A stretch of DNA of 64,000 nucleotides from NCBI GenBank assembly GCA_030686995.1, contig CM060704.1:170196218-170260217 (forward strand). The letters run 5' to 3'. Below are positions 22,814 to 33,699 of the stretch, piece by piece. Both the position numbers and the translations under genes were made by a program. The stretch's first letter is position 1. The number at the start of each line of letters is the position of its first letter. The notes beneath the pieces are model-generated. The model was given only the letters and a program-made list of their open reading frames with translations, did no database searches and was not told the origin of the DNA. This stretch comes from Artemisia argyi. Taxonomy: Eukaryota; Streptophyta; Magnoliopsida; Asterales; Asteraceae.

Positions 22814-23170
22814 GTTGCAAAAAGCCTGCCTAGGCGCAAGGCGGCCAATAGCCGCCTCGATTTTACACTAGGAGATCAAAAAGAGGTCAACGACGGTCAA
22901 CGGTGGTCGGTGCCGGTAAGTGGCAATCGGCACAATTTTTTAAATTTAAATTAGGTTTTTTCTTTCAATCGGATCTTATTTTAAATAATGTGTAAGAATG
23001 AACTTTGTGATGTACTTGTTCTAGAAAAGAAAAATTACAAGAAGATAACATGAATTTATCAATGTAGATATAATTTTTAAATTTATATATAGAAAAGTTC
23101 AATCCGGCGCATAGGAGTATGCACTAGGCGGTGGTCGACCGCCCGACTAGTGCCTAGCGCTTTTTGCAAC
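22814..23170. mobile_element. MITE just downstream of the UGT gene, unit 1
   Basis: Inverted ends GTTGCAAAAAGCCTGCCTAG and CTAGCGCTTTTTGCAAC. The copy here lacks about 130 bp that the copies in units 2 and 3 contain. It ends 27 bp from the UGT stop codon, so it probably supplies or alters the 3' UTR. No clear target duplication. Confidence 0.6.
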
Positions 23171-23196
23171 CATGGTAGGAACATACAAAACCACAA

Positions 23197-24873
23197 TTAC
23201 AATGACAAAATGAAATCTACTAAATTCTTGAGGGAGTTATTTGAAGAACCACTATCGCAGAGTGCAAATTTAATCTTGTCTTGGATCTCCATAGCCCTCT
23301 GCCTCATTTCTTCAGCTTCTTTACCCACCAAAACCTTTCTGACTGCATTCTCAATCTCTGCACTCTTTACAACAATTTCAACACCTATCTTCCACACATG
23401 GCTCAGATACCTAGCATTCAACTTTTGGTCTACATCAAATGGTTGGCACAACATTGGAACCCCTTCTGATATACTTTCCAAAGTTGAGTTCCAGCCACAA
23501 TGGCTCCAAAATCCTCCAACAGCATTATGTGCCAATACTTCCTTTTGGGGTGCCCATTTTACAATCAGACCTCTGTCTTTCATCTGAGCCACTAAACCAT
23601 CTGGCAAAAACTCAGTCCATTTGAACCCAGGCACGGAACCTGGTCGAACCACCCATAGGAATAGCTGATTACTATTAACTAAACCCCATGCCATTTCAGT
23701 TGCCATTTTTTCATCTGCGTCTGCTAAGCTTCCTATGCTCACATAAATCACTGATTTGGGTGCTTGTTTATCTAGCCATGAGATACAACTAGTATCCTCT
23801 TCAAGAAAGCTAGTGGAAGGAGTTGGGATTATTTTGTGAATCGGGCCAATAGTAAAAATTGGAACTTGATAGTGACTGCGGATATGGGTCAATGCCGATT
23901 GCTCAAGAAACTTGAGGGTGTTCCAAACAATGGCAGTAGGTGTTTTGGGGATGATCATGGTAATCTTTTCAAGTGTTTCTTCAATTGGTCGGCTCATATA
24001 GGGTAAATCTTTGTATCTGAAAGGATCGAGTTCTGGAACTATTTCCTGCAATAAAAAATCTACCCAACATGTTCCGAGTTCCTTGTTAGCACCTTTAATT
24101 ATAGTAATAAGTTAATTGACTCGGATAGTTCTTAATTATCATGTTTGTTTTTTTGGAAGCAAATGGATCATTCACATTAAGGTGATTAGTTAGCTATGTT
24201 GATTAATTGTCATAGACTAATCATGTACCAAATTACCAATATAACAAGTGGTTAAGTCTGCACCCAACAATCCCGTCATGTGATTAAGTCTAGTAACTTA
24301 AGTACATGCATAATATTTGGGAATCAAAATCATAAAAATAAAGTACTACAGTTAACACATGTAAAAGGTGTTTTAATTGATGAAACTACCTTGTGTAGGA
24401 AATCGGCCTTCTTGATGGAGCTGAGGGATGATCATGATAGCAAGAGTAAAAGCTGCACTACTACTACGCAAGGTGATCGAAGGTAAATCTAGCTCACGGG
24501 CAACAGCCGCTGCAAAAAACATGAGATTATCATGAATGATAACAATCGATTCCTTATCAGATCTATCTTTTTGTGCGTTTATGATCTGAGTAAGATGCTC
24601 CTTAAAATGAGGCTTGCAGTTATCATTAAGAGTTTGCAAAAAAGGGATAACGCCAGCAGATATGCCAGGACCGGATAACTTGTCGGGCAAAGGGTGAAAA
24701 ATAAAATCAGGATGCTTAGAAGGATCTGGTGGATTGAATTCGGTGTGAGCAATGGTTATTGAGAACCCTTTGGAATGAAGGTATGTCCCAAGCTGAAGCA
24801 TGGGTGTCATGTGGCCTTGAAGTGGACTTGCTGTTAACACCAGCTGCCATCGTTTACTGCCGTGATCCGCCAT
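23197..24873 (-). CDS. UDP-glycosyltransferase, UGT76-like, unit 1 (two exons)
   Basis: Join 24873-24390 and 24059-23197 (intron 24389-24060, GT...AG, phase 1) gives 448 residues, the normal UGT length. His21 in GHMTPML is the expected catalytic base and Asp115 in IIHDNL its partner. The PSPG UDP-sugar box covers residues 330-373, from WAPQKEVLAH through HCGWNST to PFDVDQ, ending in the Gln typical of glucosyltransferases. FLWVVRPGSVPG and the intron position fit the UGT76 group. It likely moves glucose from UDP-glucose to a small hydroxylated metabolite in the cytosol; the substrate is unknown. Using the acceptor at 24060 restores the family wording Q-D-FLLQEIVPEL. Divergently arranged with the sHSP gene about 2 kb away. 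No damage seen. Confidence 0.92.
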
Positions 24874-25190
24874 GTCTCTCTTACTACCCCTTGTAAAATA
24901 TTTTGCTACACATATTTGTGGCGTCAGTTTATGATTAAAACAAATGATATCACATGATTGACATTTGTTGTGTCAGTTTTTTAGCATTTAGTATGTCCTT
25001 TAACTGATATGTTTCACATGATTCACATTTTTATAAATAGCAATCATGGGTATAGGAAAGTTATGGCATGAGATCAGTTTGTAAACAAAGTACTAAAAGG
25101 TTAACATAAAGCTAAATCAATAGCAGCAGTTATTGGGTAAAGCACAAAAATGTCAAACCAAAGGTAAAGCAACAGCTACGGCGAAGGTAT
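24874..25190 (-). promoter_or_regulatory. UGT upstream region, unit 1
   Basis: A minus-strand TATTTATAAAA-type box lies near 25,030-25,042, about 160 bp before the ATG. No other element can be named with confidence. Confidence 0.35.
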
Positions 25191-26155
25191 TAGGCATGAG
25201 TTTAGGCATATATGTTTGGCTTCCATATCATTGCTCGTTCTCAAAAAAAAATGATTAACATGCCTAAATGCATGACTAAAAACATGCCTAAGAACAAGAT
25301 GATAAGTGGAAAATTCAAAAGTGAAGATTTAGAGAGAGAACATGTATGAGTGATGTGTCAAATTATTAATGGAATAGGCATGAGTTTAGACATATATATT
25401 AGGCTTCCTTATAATTGCTCGTTCTCAAAAGGAAAATGATTAACATGCCTAAGAACAAGATGATTACAAGTGGAAAATTCAAAAGTAAAGATTTAGAGAG
25501 AGAAAATGTGTGAGTGATTTGTCAAATTATTAATGGATTAGACATGAGTTTAGGCATATATGCTAGGCTTCCTTATCATTGCTCGTTCTCAAAAGGAAAA
25601 TGATTAACATGCCTAAAATGCATGACTAAAAACATTCCTAAGAACAAGATGATGAAAAGTTGAAAATTCAAAAGTGAAGATCTAGAGAGAGAAAATGTAT
25701 GAGTGATGAGTCAAATTATTAATGGATTATGCATGAGTTTAGGCATATATGTTAGGCTTCCTTATCATTGCTCGTTCTCAAAAGAAAAATGATTAACATG
25801 CCTAAAATGCATGACTAAAAACATGCCTAAGAAAAAGATGATGACAAGTGTAAAATTCAAAAGTGAATATTTAGAGAAAATGTATGAGTGATGTGTCAAA
25901 TTATTAATGGATTAGGCATGAGTTTAGGCATATATGTTAGGCTTCCTTATCATTGCTCGTTCTCAAAAGGAAAATGATTAACATGCTTAAAATGCATGAC
26001 TAAAAACATTCCTAAGAACAAGATGATGACAAGTGGAAATTTCAAAAGTGAAGATTTAGAGAGAGAAATTGTATGAGTGATGTGTCAAATTATTAATGGA
26101 TTAGGCATGAGTTTAGGCATATATGTTAGGCTTCCTTATCCTTGCTCTTCTAAGA
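25191..26155. repeat. ~185-bp tandem repeat array, five units plus a partial, unit 1
   Basis: Units start at TAGGCATGAGTTTAGGCATA near 25191, 25375, 25539, 25728, 25913 and 26102 (spacings 184, 164, 189, 185, 189). Each holds CCTTATCATTGCTCGTTCTC, inverted ATGCCTAA/TTAGGCAT motifs and AAGTGAAGATTTAGAGAGAG. The array lies between the divergent UGT and sHSP promoters. The unit 2 array has only three full repeats. Confidence 0.93.
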
Positions 26156-26694
26156 AATGCCTACCAAAGATAGTACTAGTACTCAACGATGTCGTTACGG
26201 GCATACAAAGAACAAAATGTGTAGTAAACCGGGATTGATCGCAATATCTAACTGAAGAGGGAAAGTTCTACTGAGAGGGAAAGTTCTAGTGAGGCGGTGT
26301 AAATGTCGATCGTCTATTAAAAAATGAAATTGTAAAACGACGTCGTTAGGTAAGAAAACTAAAGTAAAAGTCAAAACGACATCTTATGCCCATTGACCAA
26401 GAATAATATGGCCCTAAAACGACTAAAACCCCCTACACGACGTTGTGTTGGGCCCTCTCAAAACGATGTCGCATGGAACGGGAATGATATATTTAATAAT
26501 GTATAATGTATGGTTTAAGGGAAAATACCACTCTTTAATATGATGGCCCGTTTAAGACCCTAACTCCTTTCTTGTAGCCCGTTTAGAGAATCAAAACAAA
26601 AATATAGTAATGTGTATTTTTTTGTTTGTTACAACAATTCGATTATGCAAACAAATAATATAAAATCAGAAAATAGTCTACATGGAAGAATCAA

Positions 26695-26797
26695 GAAGCT
26701 TCTATCATTGAATTGAAAGACGTAAATATATCAAGAAGGTTCTCAATTAACGAACAATCTTGAAATTTTTGGATGACGCCTAATCAAAGTATAAATA
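26695..26797 (+). promoter_or_regulatory. Heat-shock promoter of sHSP gene, unit 1
   Basis: Two perfect heat-shock element cores nGAAnnTTCn: GAAGCTTC at 26695-26702 and GAAGGTTC at 26735-26742. A TATAAATA box follows at 26790-26797, about 115 bp before the ATG. This is the expected layout for HSF-driven expression. Confidence 0.8.
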
Positions 26798-26911
26798 CCC
26801 AAACCTTACTGTCCTAAATCATCATCACATGCAACAATCAAATCAGCAACATTACAAACACAATCAAGCTATTTAAATTCTTCTTGCAACAAAACTTTCA
26901 GTCTATAAAAC

Positions 26912-27379
26912 ATGTCGATCATTCCTAGCTTTTTCGGTAACTGAAGAAACAGCATCTTCGACACGTTTTCACTCGAGGTTTGGGACCCATTCAAAGCATT
27001 CCCCCTTTCATCGCCATCTGGTCTTTCAAATGAAACATCTGCATTGGTGAACACTCGTGTGGATTGGAAAGAAACACCAGAAGCTCACGTGTTTAAAGCC
27101 GATCTCCCTGGACTTAAGAAAGAAGAGGTAAAGGTGGAAGTTGAAGACGACAGGGTATTACAGATTACAAGTGAGAGGAGTGTTGAGAAAGAAGATAAGA
27201 GTGATAAATGGCATCGTGTCGAAAGAAGTAGTGGTAAGTTTACGAGAAGGTTTAGGTTGCCAGAGAATGCGAAAATGGATCAGATTAAGGCGGGAATGGA
27301 GAATGGTGTGTTGACGATTACTGTGCCGAAGGAGGAAGTCAAGAAGCTAGATGTCAAGTCTATTGAGATCTCTGGTTAG
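26912..27379 (+). pseudogene. Class I small heat-shock protein (HSP17-18 type) with premature stop, unit 1
   Basis: The frame from ATG 26912 to TAG 27379 would encode 155 residues, the normal length for cytosolic class I sHSPs, and is intronless. It begins MSIIPSFFGN and then meets TGA at 26942-26944, where Arg (CGA) is expected before [16 protein letters not shown]. The alpha-crystallin domain follows intact: [34 protein letters not shown] and [11 protein letters not shown], ending SIEISG. Apart from the stop the gene is unbroken, and its heat-shock promoter is intact. There is no early in-frame ATG for reinitiation, so only read-through could give the chaperone. Unit 2 shares the stop. Confidence 0.9.
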
Positions 27380-28567
27380 ATAAATTTGTGTTTGGTCCAT
27401 CCACATTTTAGAATAATGTTTTAATTTGATGATATGCAAAGCAATAATAACTTGTTTATCTATTTAGTATCTCGGATAAATATGAATAAATTGTTGGTTT
27501 AGCTTTCTAAAGATTAATGTTAGTGTAATGATATGTAACTGAATCAAGCTCAGTTTAACATAACTCAAAATTGCATTAGTGGTATGTGTTAATTCACATA
27601 CCTTTTCATAGCAAAAAACGGACCCAAATAGACTAATTATGCTAACAAATGCCAAAGAATGTGTGTTTTTATGTTTGTGAATGTGCAGGGTTGGATATTT
27701 CGTAAAAAGACGAAAAACAAGCAAAATCCGGCAATAACGAGCACGAGAGTAGAAAGAGTCAGGAAGTCAAGCTGGAAATCAACTTGAGCTTATATAGTCC
27801 TCAGAGTTTGATAAATGAGCAAAAGTGATCCTTGTGTGAAGTTTGAAGAAATGTCAATTATGGTCCCTGCATTTTGAAAGTTGACACATTCAGTCCCTTA
27901 TGGAATTTATGAAGAAAAGGTCAAAGTCAACCCTTGGAGAATCATTATTGTTAATCTGTGGTGTTAATCTGTGGAAGCTAGGGTTTGAATTGTTGCAGCA
28001 GAGCTTGTTAATCGGAAGCTAGGTATAAACAATTTATACGCATTTATTTAAGTATAATATCTGAATAATGTGTGTGTAATATGCGATTATTTGAATCAAG
28101 CTTGTGGAGTCGTTTTAGCGAGTTATAATAATGTGAAATTGAAGTTTGTTGTTGAATGCGATATTTTGAAGTCTGTTGAAGTCTGTTGTTGAATGCGAGT
28201 TATAATAATGCGCTTAGAAATTACTATGACTGTTTTTTTGAATAGTATAGTATTAGCTAATATTGAATGCGAGTTATAATAATGTGTGTGTGTTGCTAAT
28301 TCTTATTTTGAGTTTTGAATAGTATAGTATTTAGCTAGTACTGAGTGTTTGAACAATTTTTTCGAAAAAAATATCATGTGTGACCTTTGGAAAATTACAT
28401 GTCATTAACAACAATTAGGACTTAATAAATATAGTATATGAATTAATTGAAACTTGTAGCTATAGCCTTTTTTGTCTTTACACATAACATTTTTGGAATT
28501 TATTAAAACCAATAAGTTTTCAATTCTGATTTTAGGCATTGTATCGGAAACTTGGTAAGTATAAACG
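27380..28567. other. Between sHSP and CACTA transposase, unit 1
   Basis: AT-rich leader sequence of the CACTA-type element with repeated GAATGCGA(G/T)TTATAATAATG phrases (about 28,150-28,280). I looked for a left CACTAC terminal repeat here and found none. An acceptor-like GTGCAG with a short basic frame (GWIFRKKTKNK) at about 27,688 differs by a frameshift in unit 2. Confidence 0.4.
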
Positions 28568-31500
28568 ATGGATAAAAGTTGGATTAATGCTCCGATTAAT
28601 AGCAAAACTTTTAGAGATGGAGCTCAAAATTTTATAAGTTTTGCTCGTGCTACTAGTATAAGAGGATTCATCAAATGTCCATGTAATAGATGTTGTCTCG
28701 GTAAACCGTTAGATCTTGATAAAGCTCATGCCCACATATTGCATTATGGGTTTTTACCCAGGTATAAAGAATGGACTGTGCATGGAGAGCATACTATATC
28801 TTTACCACCATCTCAATCTAGTAATGTTAATGTTGAGGAAACTTCTTTTGGTCAAGAGGATATAAGAGGTTTGGTCCGTGATGCGTTAGGTATTAGTTCT
28901 TTGCCTTCGGATAACGCCGAATTAGGAGATACAACGATGGAAGGAGATACCGGAGAATCTACGAAAAGTGGTAGTCATGGTGATGAGGGTCTTTTATATA
29001 AGAAGTTGTTAGAATAATGTGACAAAGAATTGTACTCTGGTTGCAAGTACTCAAATTTGTCATTCACTTTACATTTATATCACATTAAATGCATTGGTGG
29101 AATATCCAGCAAGACTTTTAGCATGATACTAGAACTCTTGAGGGATGCATTTCCACATCTTACAGCGTTACCATCATCCGCCAATGAAGCAAAAAAGTTA
29201 ACTAAAGATTTGGGTCTAGGTTACGAAAAAATCCATGCGTGCTCAAATGATTGTATGCTTTATTGGGGTGACAGGGCGGGTCAACAATCATGTCATGTTT
29301 GCAAAGCTTCGCGATATAAAAGCGATGAAGTGATTGGAAGTTCTAAATCACGCAAATCCAATAAGCCGGCAAAAGTTTTACGTTATTTTCCCTTAATTCC
29401 GAGACTTAAAAGGTTGTACATGTCCGAGAAAACAGCGAAGGACATGAGGTGGCATGATACTGGTAGAACAAAAGATGGAAAATTGAGGCACCCCGCAGAT
29501 GGTCCTGCTTGGAGCGCATTTAATGATCGATATTCACAGTTTGCCTCAGATCCTCGGAGTGTGAGGCTTGGCCTGGCTAGTGATGGTTTTAATCCTTTTC
29601 GTACAATGAGTACATCACATAGCACATGGCCAGTGTTATTGATTCCTTACAATTTAACTCCTTGGATATGCATGAAACGACAAACATTTATTCTTTCATC
29701 AATTATTCCGGGGGAGAAAGCTCCTGGCAATGATATTGACGTATATCTAAAACCTTTAATAAAAGAGCTCCAATCATTATGGACGGGTGTTGATGCTTAT
29801 GATGCTTTTTCTAAGCAACATTTCAAACTAAAGGCTTCCCTTTTGTGGACTATCAACGATTTTCCAGCATATGCAAATTTATCTGGTTGGAGCACCAAGG
29901 GTCGTGTGGCATGTCCACTTTGTGCCAACTCCACTCACCCTAGGTGGTTAAAACATGGAAAGAAATTTTGCTACATGGGACATCGAAGATGGTTAGAGGC
30001 GAATCATAGTTATCGATTTCAAAAGGAACGTTTTGATGGTACAATAGAGAATGAGGGTCCACCAACTCCACTAACAGGGTCAGATGTTTTGAAACAATTA
30101 AGCGGTGTAAGATTTAGATATGGAAAGTCTAAGAAAAGGACGAGGGAGGATGCTGGTTCAACAAGTACTCATACAACAGAGGCAACATATGACAACCAAG
30201 GTGCATTTGAGAGTACAGATATTATCATTGAAGAAGATATTGACGGTGAGAACCAATTATGGAAAAAGAAAAATGTGTTCTTTAATTTAGAGTATTGGGA
30301 GCACAATTTACTTAGACATAACTTAGATGTGATGCATATCGAAAAGAATGTGTGTGACAATATTCTTGGGACCTTATTAGATTTGGATAGAAAGAATAAA
30401 GACAACGAAAACACCCGCAAGGATCTCGAGGAAATGGGAATTAGGCATGAACTTCACCTTATAAATCGTCCTAATGGAAAGCCATACTTACCCCCAGCAT
30501 GTTATACGATGTCTAGTGTAGAGAAGTCCAACTTTTTACAATTGTTAAAAGATCTCAAAGTTCCAGATGGGTATACATCAAATATTTCGAGAGGTGTAAG
30601 CTTGAAAGATCATAAAATTTCCAATCTTAAGAGTCATGATGGGCACATCTTAATGCAAGATGTTTTGCCCATTTCTCTACGGGCATCCGTGATTTCAAGA
30701 ACACAATCTCGCGTAGTTAAAGCCGTGACGGATTATTGCTACTTTTTCAAAGGGTTGTGCGCAAAAGTTCTTGATCTTAGTGAATTAGAAAAGATGGAGT
30801 ATCAACTCGTGCGGACATTATGCGAGTTGGAGCAGTTATTCCCTCCTAGTTTTTTCACAGTCATGGTCCACTTGACTATCCATGTGATATCAGAAGCGAA
30901 GCTTGATGGACCCGTTCATTACAGATGGATGTATCCAGTTGAACGGTACTCTCTCTTTCATGCCATTAAGTTGTGTATATATTCTTTTTACCTTGTGACT
31001 TTATTGGCCATTTTTTTAATTGAAATGTACTTGATGCGGTTGAAGTCATATGTTCGCAATAAGGCTCAACCTAAGGGATCAATTGCAGAAGGATATATCA
31101 AGGAATAATGTCTTAATTTTTGTTCCAGATATTTTGAAGGTGTTGAGACTCCCTTTAATCGCCCTCTTAGAAATGATGACAATGTTGTCGGAAAAGAGAT
31201 GTATATGTTCAATTCGGGTGGTCGTAAGTTAGGTAAGGTTGAGATTCTTGAGCTTGATGGCAAGTCTCTAGCTCAAGCACATCGCTATGTGTTACTAAAC
31301 CATAGTAAAATTCAACCTTTCCGCGAGTGAGTACTTCTTTTAGCATATAATTATTATATTTAATAAGAAATAATGCTTTGATAAAGTCTTAAGATTATGA
31401 TATGCTTCCTGTAGTTATTTTTTGGGTGAAAAACAAGCTCTTAGGAATAAACCCATGGACTCAAAAACTATAGAGAAATTGATGGTCGAGGAATTTCCAT

Positions 31501-32205
31501 TGTGGCTAAAAAACCAGGTTACAAATCTATTGGTTGTTATATAAGTTTCCTCATCTCCGAGGTGCATTAACTAATAGTGATATTAAATAATGGTAGGTTT
31601 CTCTCTTACAAAAGCATAATGTAGATGACGAAGTGTTATCTCTTGCTATTGGCCTGAATATTGTTGCCAAACAATATAAAGGCTTCATCACTAATGGTCA
31701 TAGATTTCTCACAAGGCGACGTGAAGAGTTTAAGAAGACCCAAAATTCAGGAGTCATGGTGGAAGTAGAAAGAGGAAATTATTATGGAAAACTTACGAAC
31801 ATTATTGAGCTTGAATATTATCGTGGATACAAAATTGTTCTCTTCCATTGTGATTGGGTCGACAATCGACTTTATAGAGGGCTAAAGAAAGATAAATATG
31901 GGTTTCCTCTTGTGAATTTCTCTAGGCCATTGATACACACCGGTGAAAATTTCAAAGATGATCCTTTTATAATTTCTACTCAAGCAAGACAAGTGTTTTA
32001 TATAGATGATTTAAAAGATGTTGGATGGTCACATGTTATTAGGACCAATCCAAGGGATATATATGACATGGGGACCAATGTGAATAGAGATGATGATGAT
32101 GACTCTTATACCCAATGCATACCTTGTATTCTTCCAATGTTGGATGATGTGAACCAGGAACCTCATTGGCTTCGTTTGGACACTGAAGTCCAAGATGCTC
32201 AATAA
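28568..32205 (+). pseudogene. CACTA transposase (TNPD/tnp2 type), unit 1, broken
   Basis: Same gene as at 50,383-54,023. Exons correspond to 28568-30945, 31027-31326, 31415-31517 and 31597-32205. Breaks: TAA at codon 150 (about 29,015-29,017) where unit 2 has GAA; TAA at 31106-31108 where unit 2 has GAA; and the acceptor of the 81-nt intron changed from AAAG to AAAT (31026). The domains remain readable: Transpos_assoc (FIKCPCNRC), tnp2 core (SNDCMLYWGD, RLGLASDGFNPF), DUF4218 (ELEQLFPPSFFTVMVHLTIH) and DUF4216 (YYGKLTNIIELEYYRGYKIV). Not functional as written. Confidence 0.92.
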
Positions 32206-32570
32206 TGATGAGAACGTGTACGGGTCTGTAATTACTAGTTACTTAGTTTATATATGTGTTATCTGAATCACGTCATCTATTGATGTTTACGCAATATAAA
32301 TTGAAGCTGATTGATAGATGTAAGGACTTTATTATTGTGTTGAGATGCTCTGCGTTTAGTTGTTACGTTGTTCATCGCATCGATTAACTTCGAATCTGTC
32401 TCTTCAGTTTATAACCATATCTTATTTTGTCTTACTTTTCAGGACACTCAAAATCTGCAATCTGATTGTTCAGGAGATAACTTTTATTGTCTCATTGCTG
32501 TAAGTCTTACTAGCTGCTGCTTGTTTCATTTCCCTTTGTGTATCATGATTTTTGGGATGAGAGAGTAACT

Positions 32571-33168
32571 TGTTGGTTAATATGTGTAAACAAGTTCCCA
32601 GATTAGGGTAAAGATAATCAATAAGGTACCGGATATTCACTTGAAATCGTGGTATCACTTTCCAATAGAAACTATTCGACCCTATGTCTGGGTTACACGA
32701 ATATCTCTATGGGATAAGACCAAGTGATGTTCTTGTTTTAGGCACAAACCAAGAACCAGATGCGTATTCAAGTGTTTAGGGTTTTGTGATTTCGTATATA
32801 CATGCAGATGTATTATGACCTCTATTTATAATAGAGAATACTCAAACCTAGCCCATGGAATTATGTATAATTAACGGCCCATTAATTATAACATAATACT
32901 TATGATAATATTAGGAATCAGTGGTTAAAAACGAGCAGCAGAATAAACTGATGCCGTCAGCAGAATCATACTAGCAGCAGATTCTACTAGCAGAATACAT
33001 CATCAGCAGAATCTCTCATCAGCAGAATCAGATTCCTGCTATCAGCAGAATCATTACATAACCACTATTGAGTCAGGGGATTCAGTGACCAAATGGGTGT
33101 ACACTCCGTACCTCCAAACCCATTACCAGGTGTGAATTAATCCCTCAAGTGTACTAAATTTACTTACA
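32571..33168 (-). repeat. 3' LTR of copia element, unit 1
   Basis: 598 bp, rich in AGCAGAATC-type repeats near 32,935-33,055. Partner LTR at 37586. Confidence 0.95.
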
Positions 33169-33699
33169 ATCCTCCCCAAATTTAGTTCACTTCCTTTGCA
33201 TGAAAAATTAAACACAAAACAAAACAAGTGCATAAATGAAAATATCCTGAGGATTGAATTTCCACATTAGTACATATACTTTCAAATATTCGAGAATCAG
33301 GGTGTTCTAAGAATTGAACCCTTCAACCCATTTGAATACCTGATGATAAATACACACAAGTTTTCAAACACCAAAATACTCCTGACACTATATAAGCCAT
33401 GTGTCCATATCCAATTCATAAATGTTGTAAAAGCTAAAAGTCCAAAGCTTCCTGAAGCGGCAAAACTTCAACATTCATATAGGTGGTTCATCTTTAATTC
33501 ATGCTCCTGCTTACCACTTTTTCAAAGAAAATTAACCATTAAGAAGTTATGACTTCATCCTCCTTTCCAGCAGATAACAAGCACAACCTTGGGATGTTTG
33601 TGATACATGTGCTTCAGTCCACCAAATGATCAGCTTTCCACATTGAACTCAGCTTCCAAGTTTCCTTAGAAGGGAGTTGGGTATCCTTGCATTCAGTGA

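Noticed and set aside
23150..23587. 145-codon plus-strand frame opposite the UGT exon 2
   Set aside because: It is the antisense shadow of the UGT coding sequence.
25191..26155. Regularly spaced repeats resembling a CRISPR array
   Set aside because: Units of about 185 bp tandemly repeated without unique spacers, in a plant genome; an ordinary tandem array.
27380..28567. Left CACTA terminal repeat upstream of the unit 1 transposase
   Set aside because: I searched by eye for CACTAC followed by A-rich sequence and found none; the left end is missing, diverged or outside what I could recognise.
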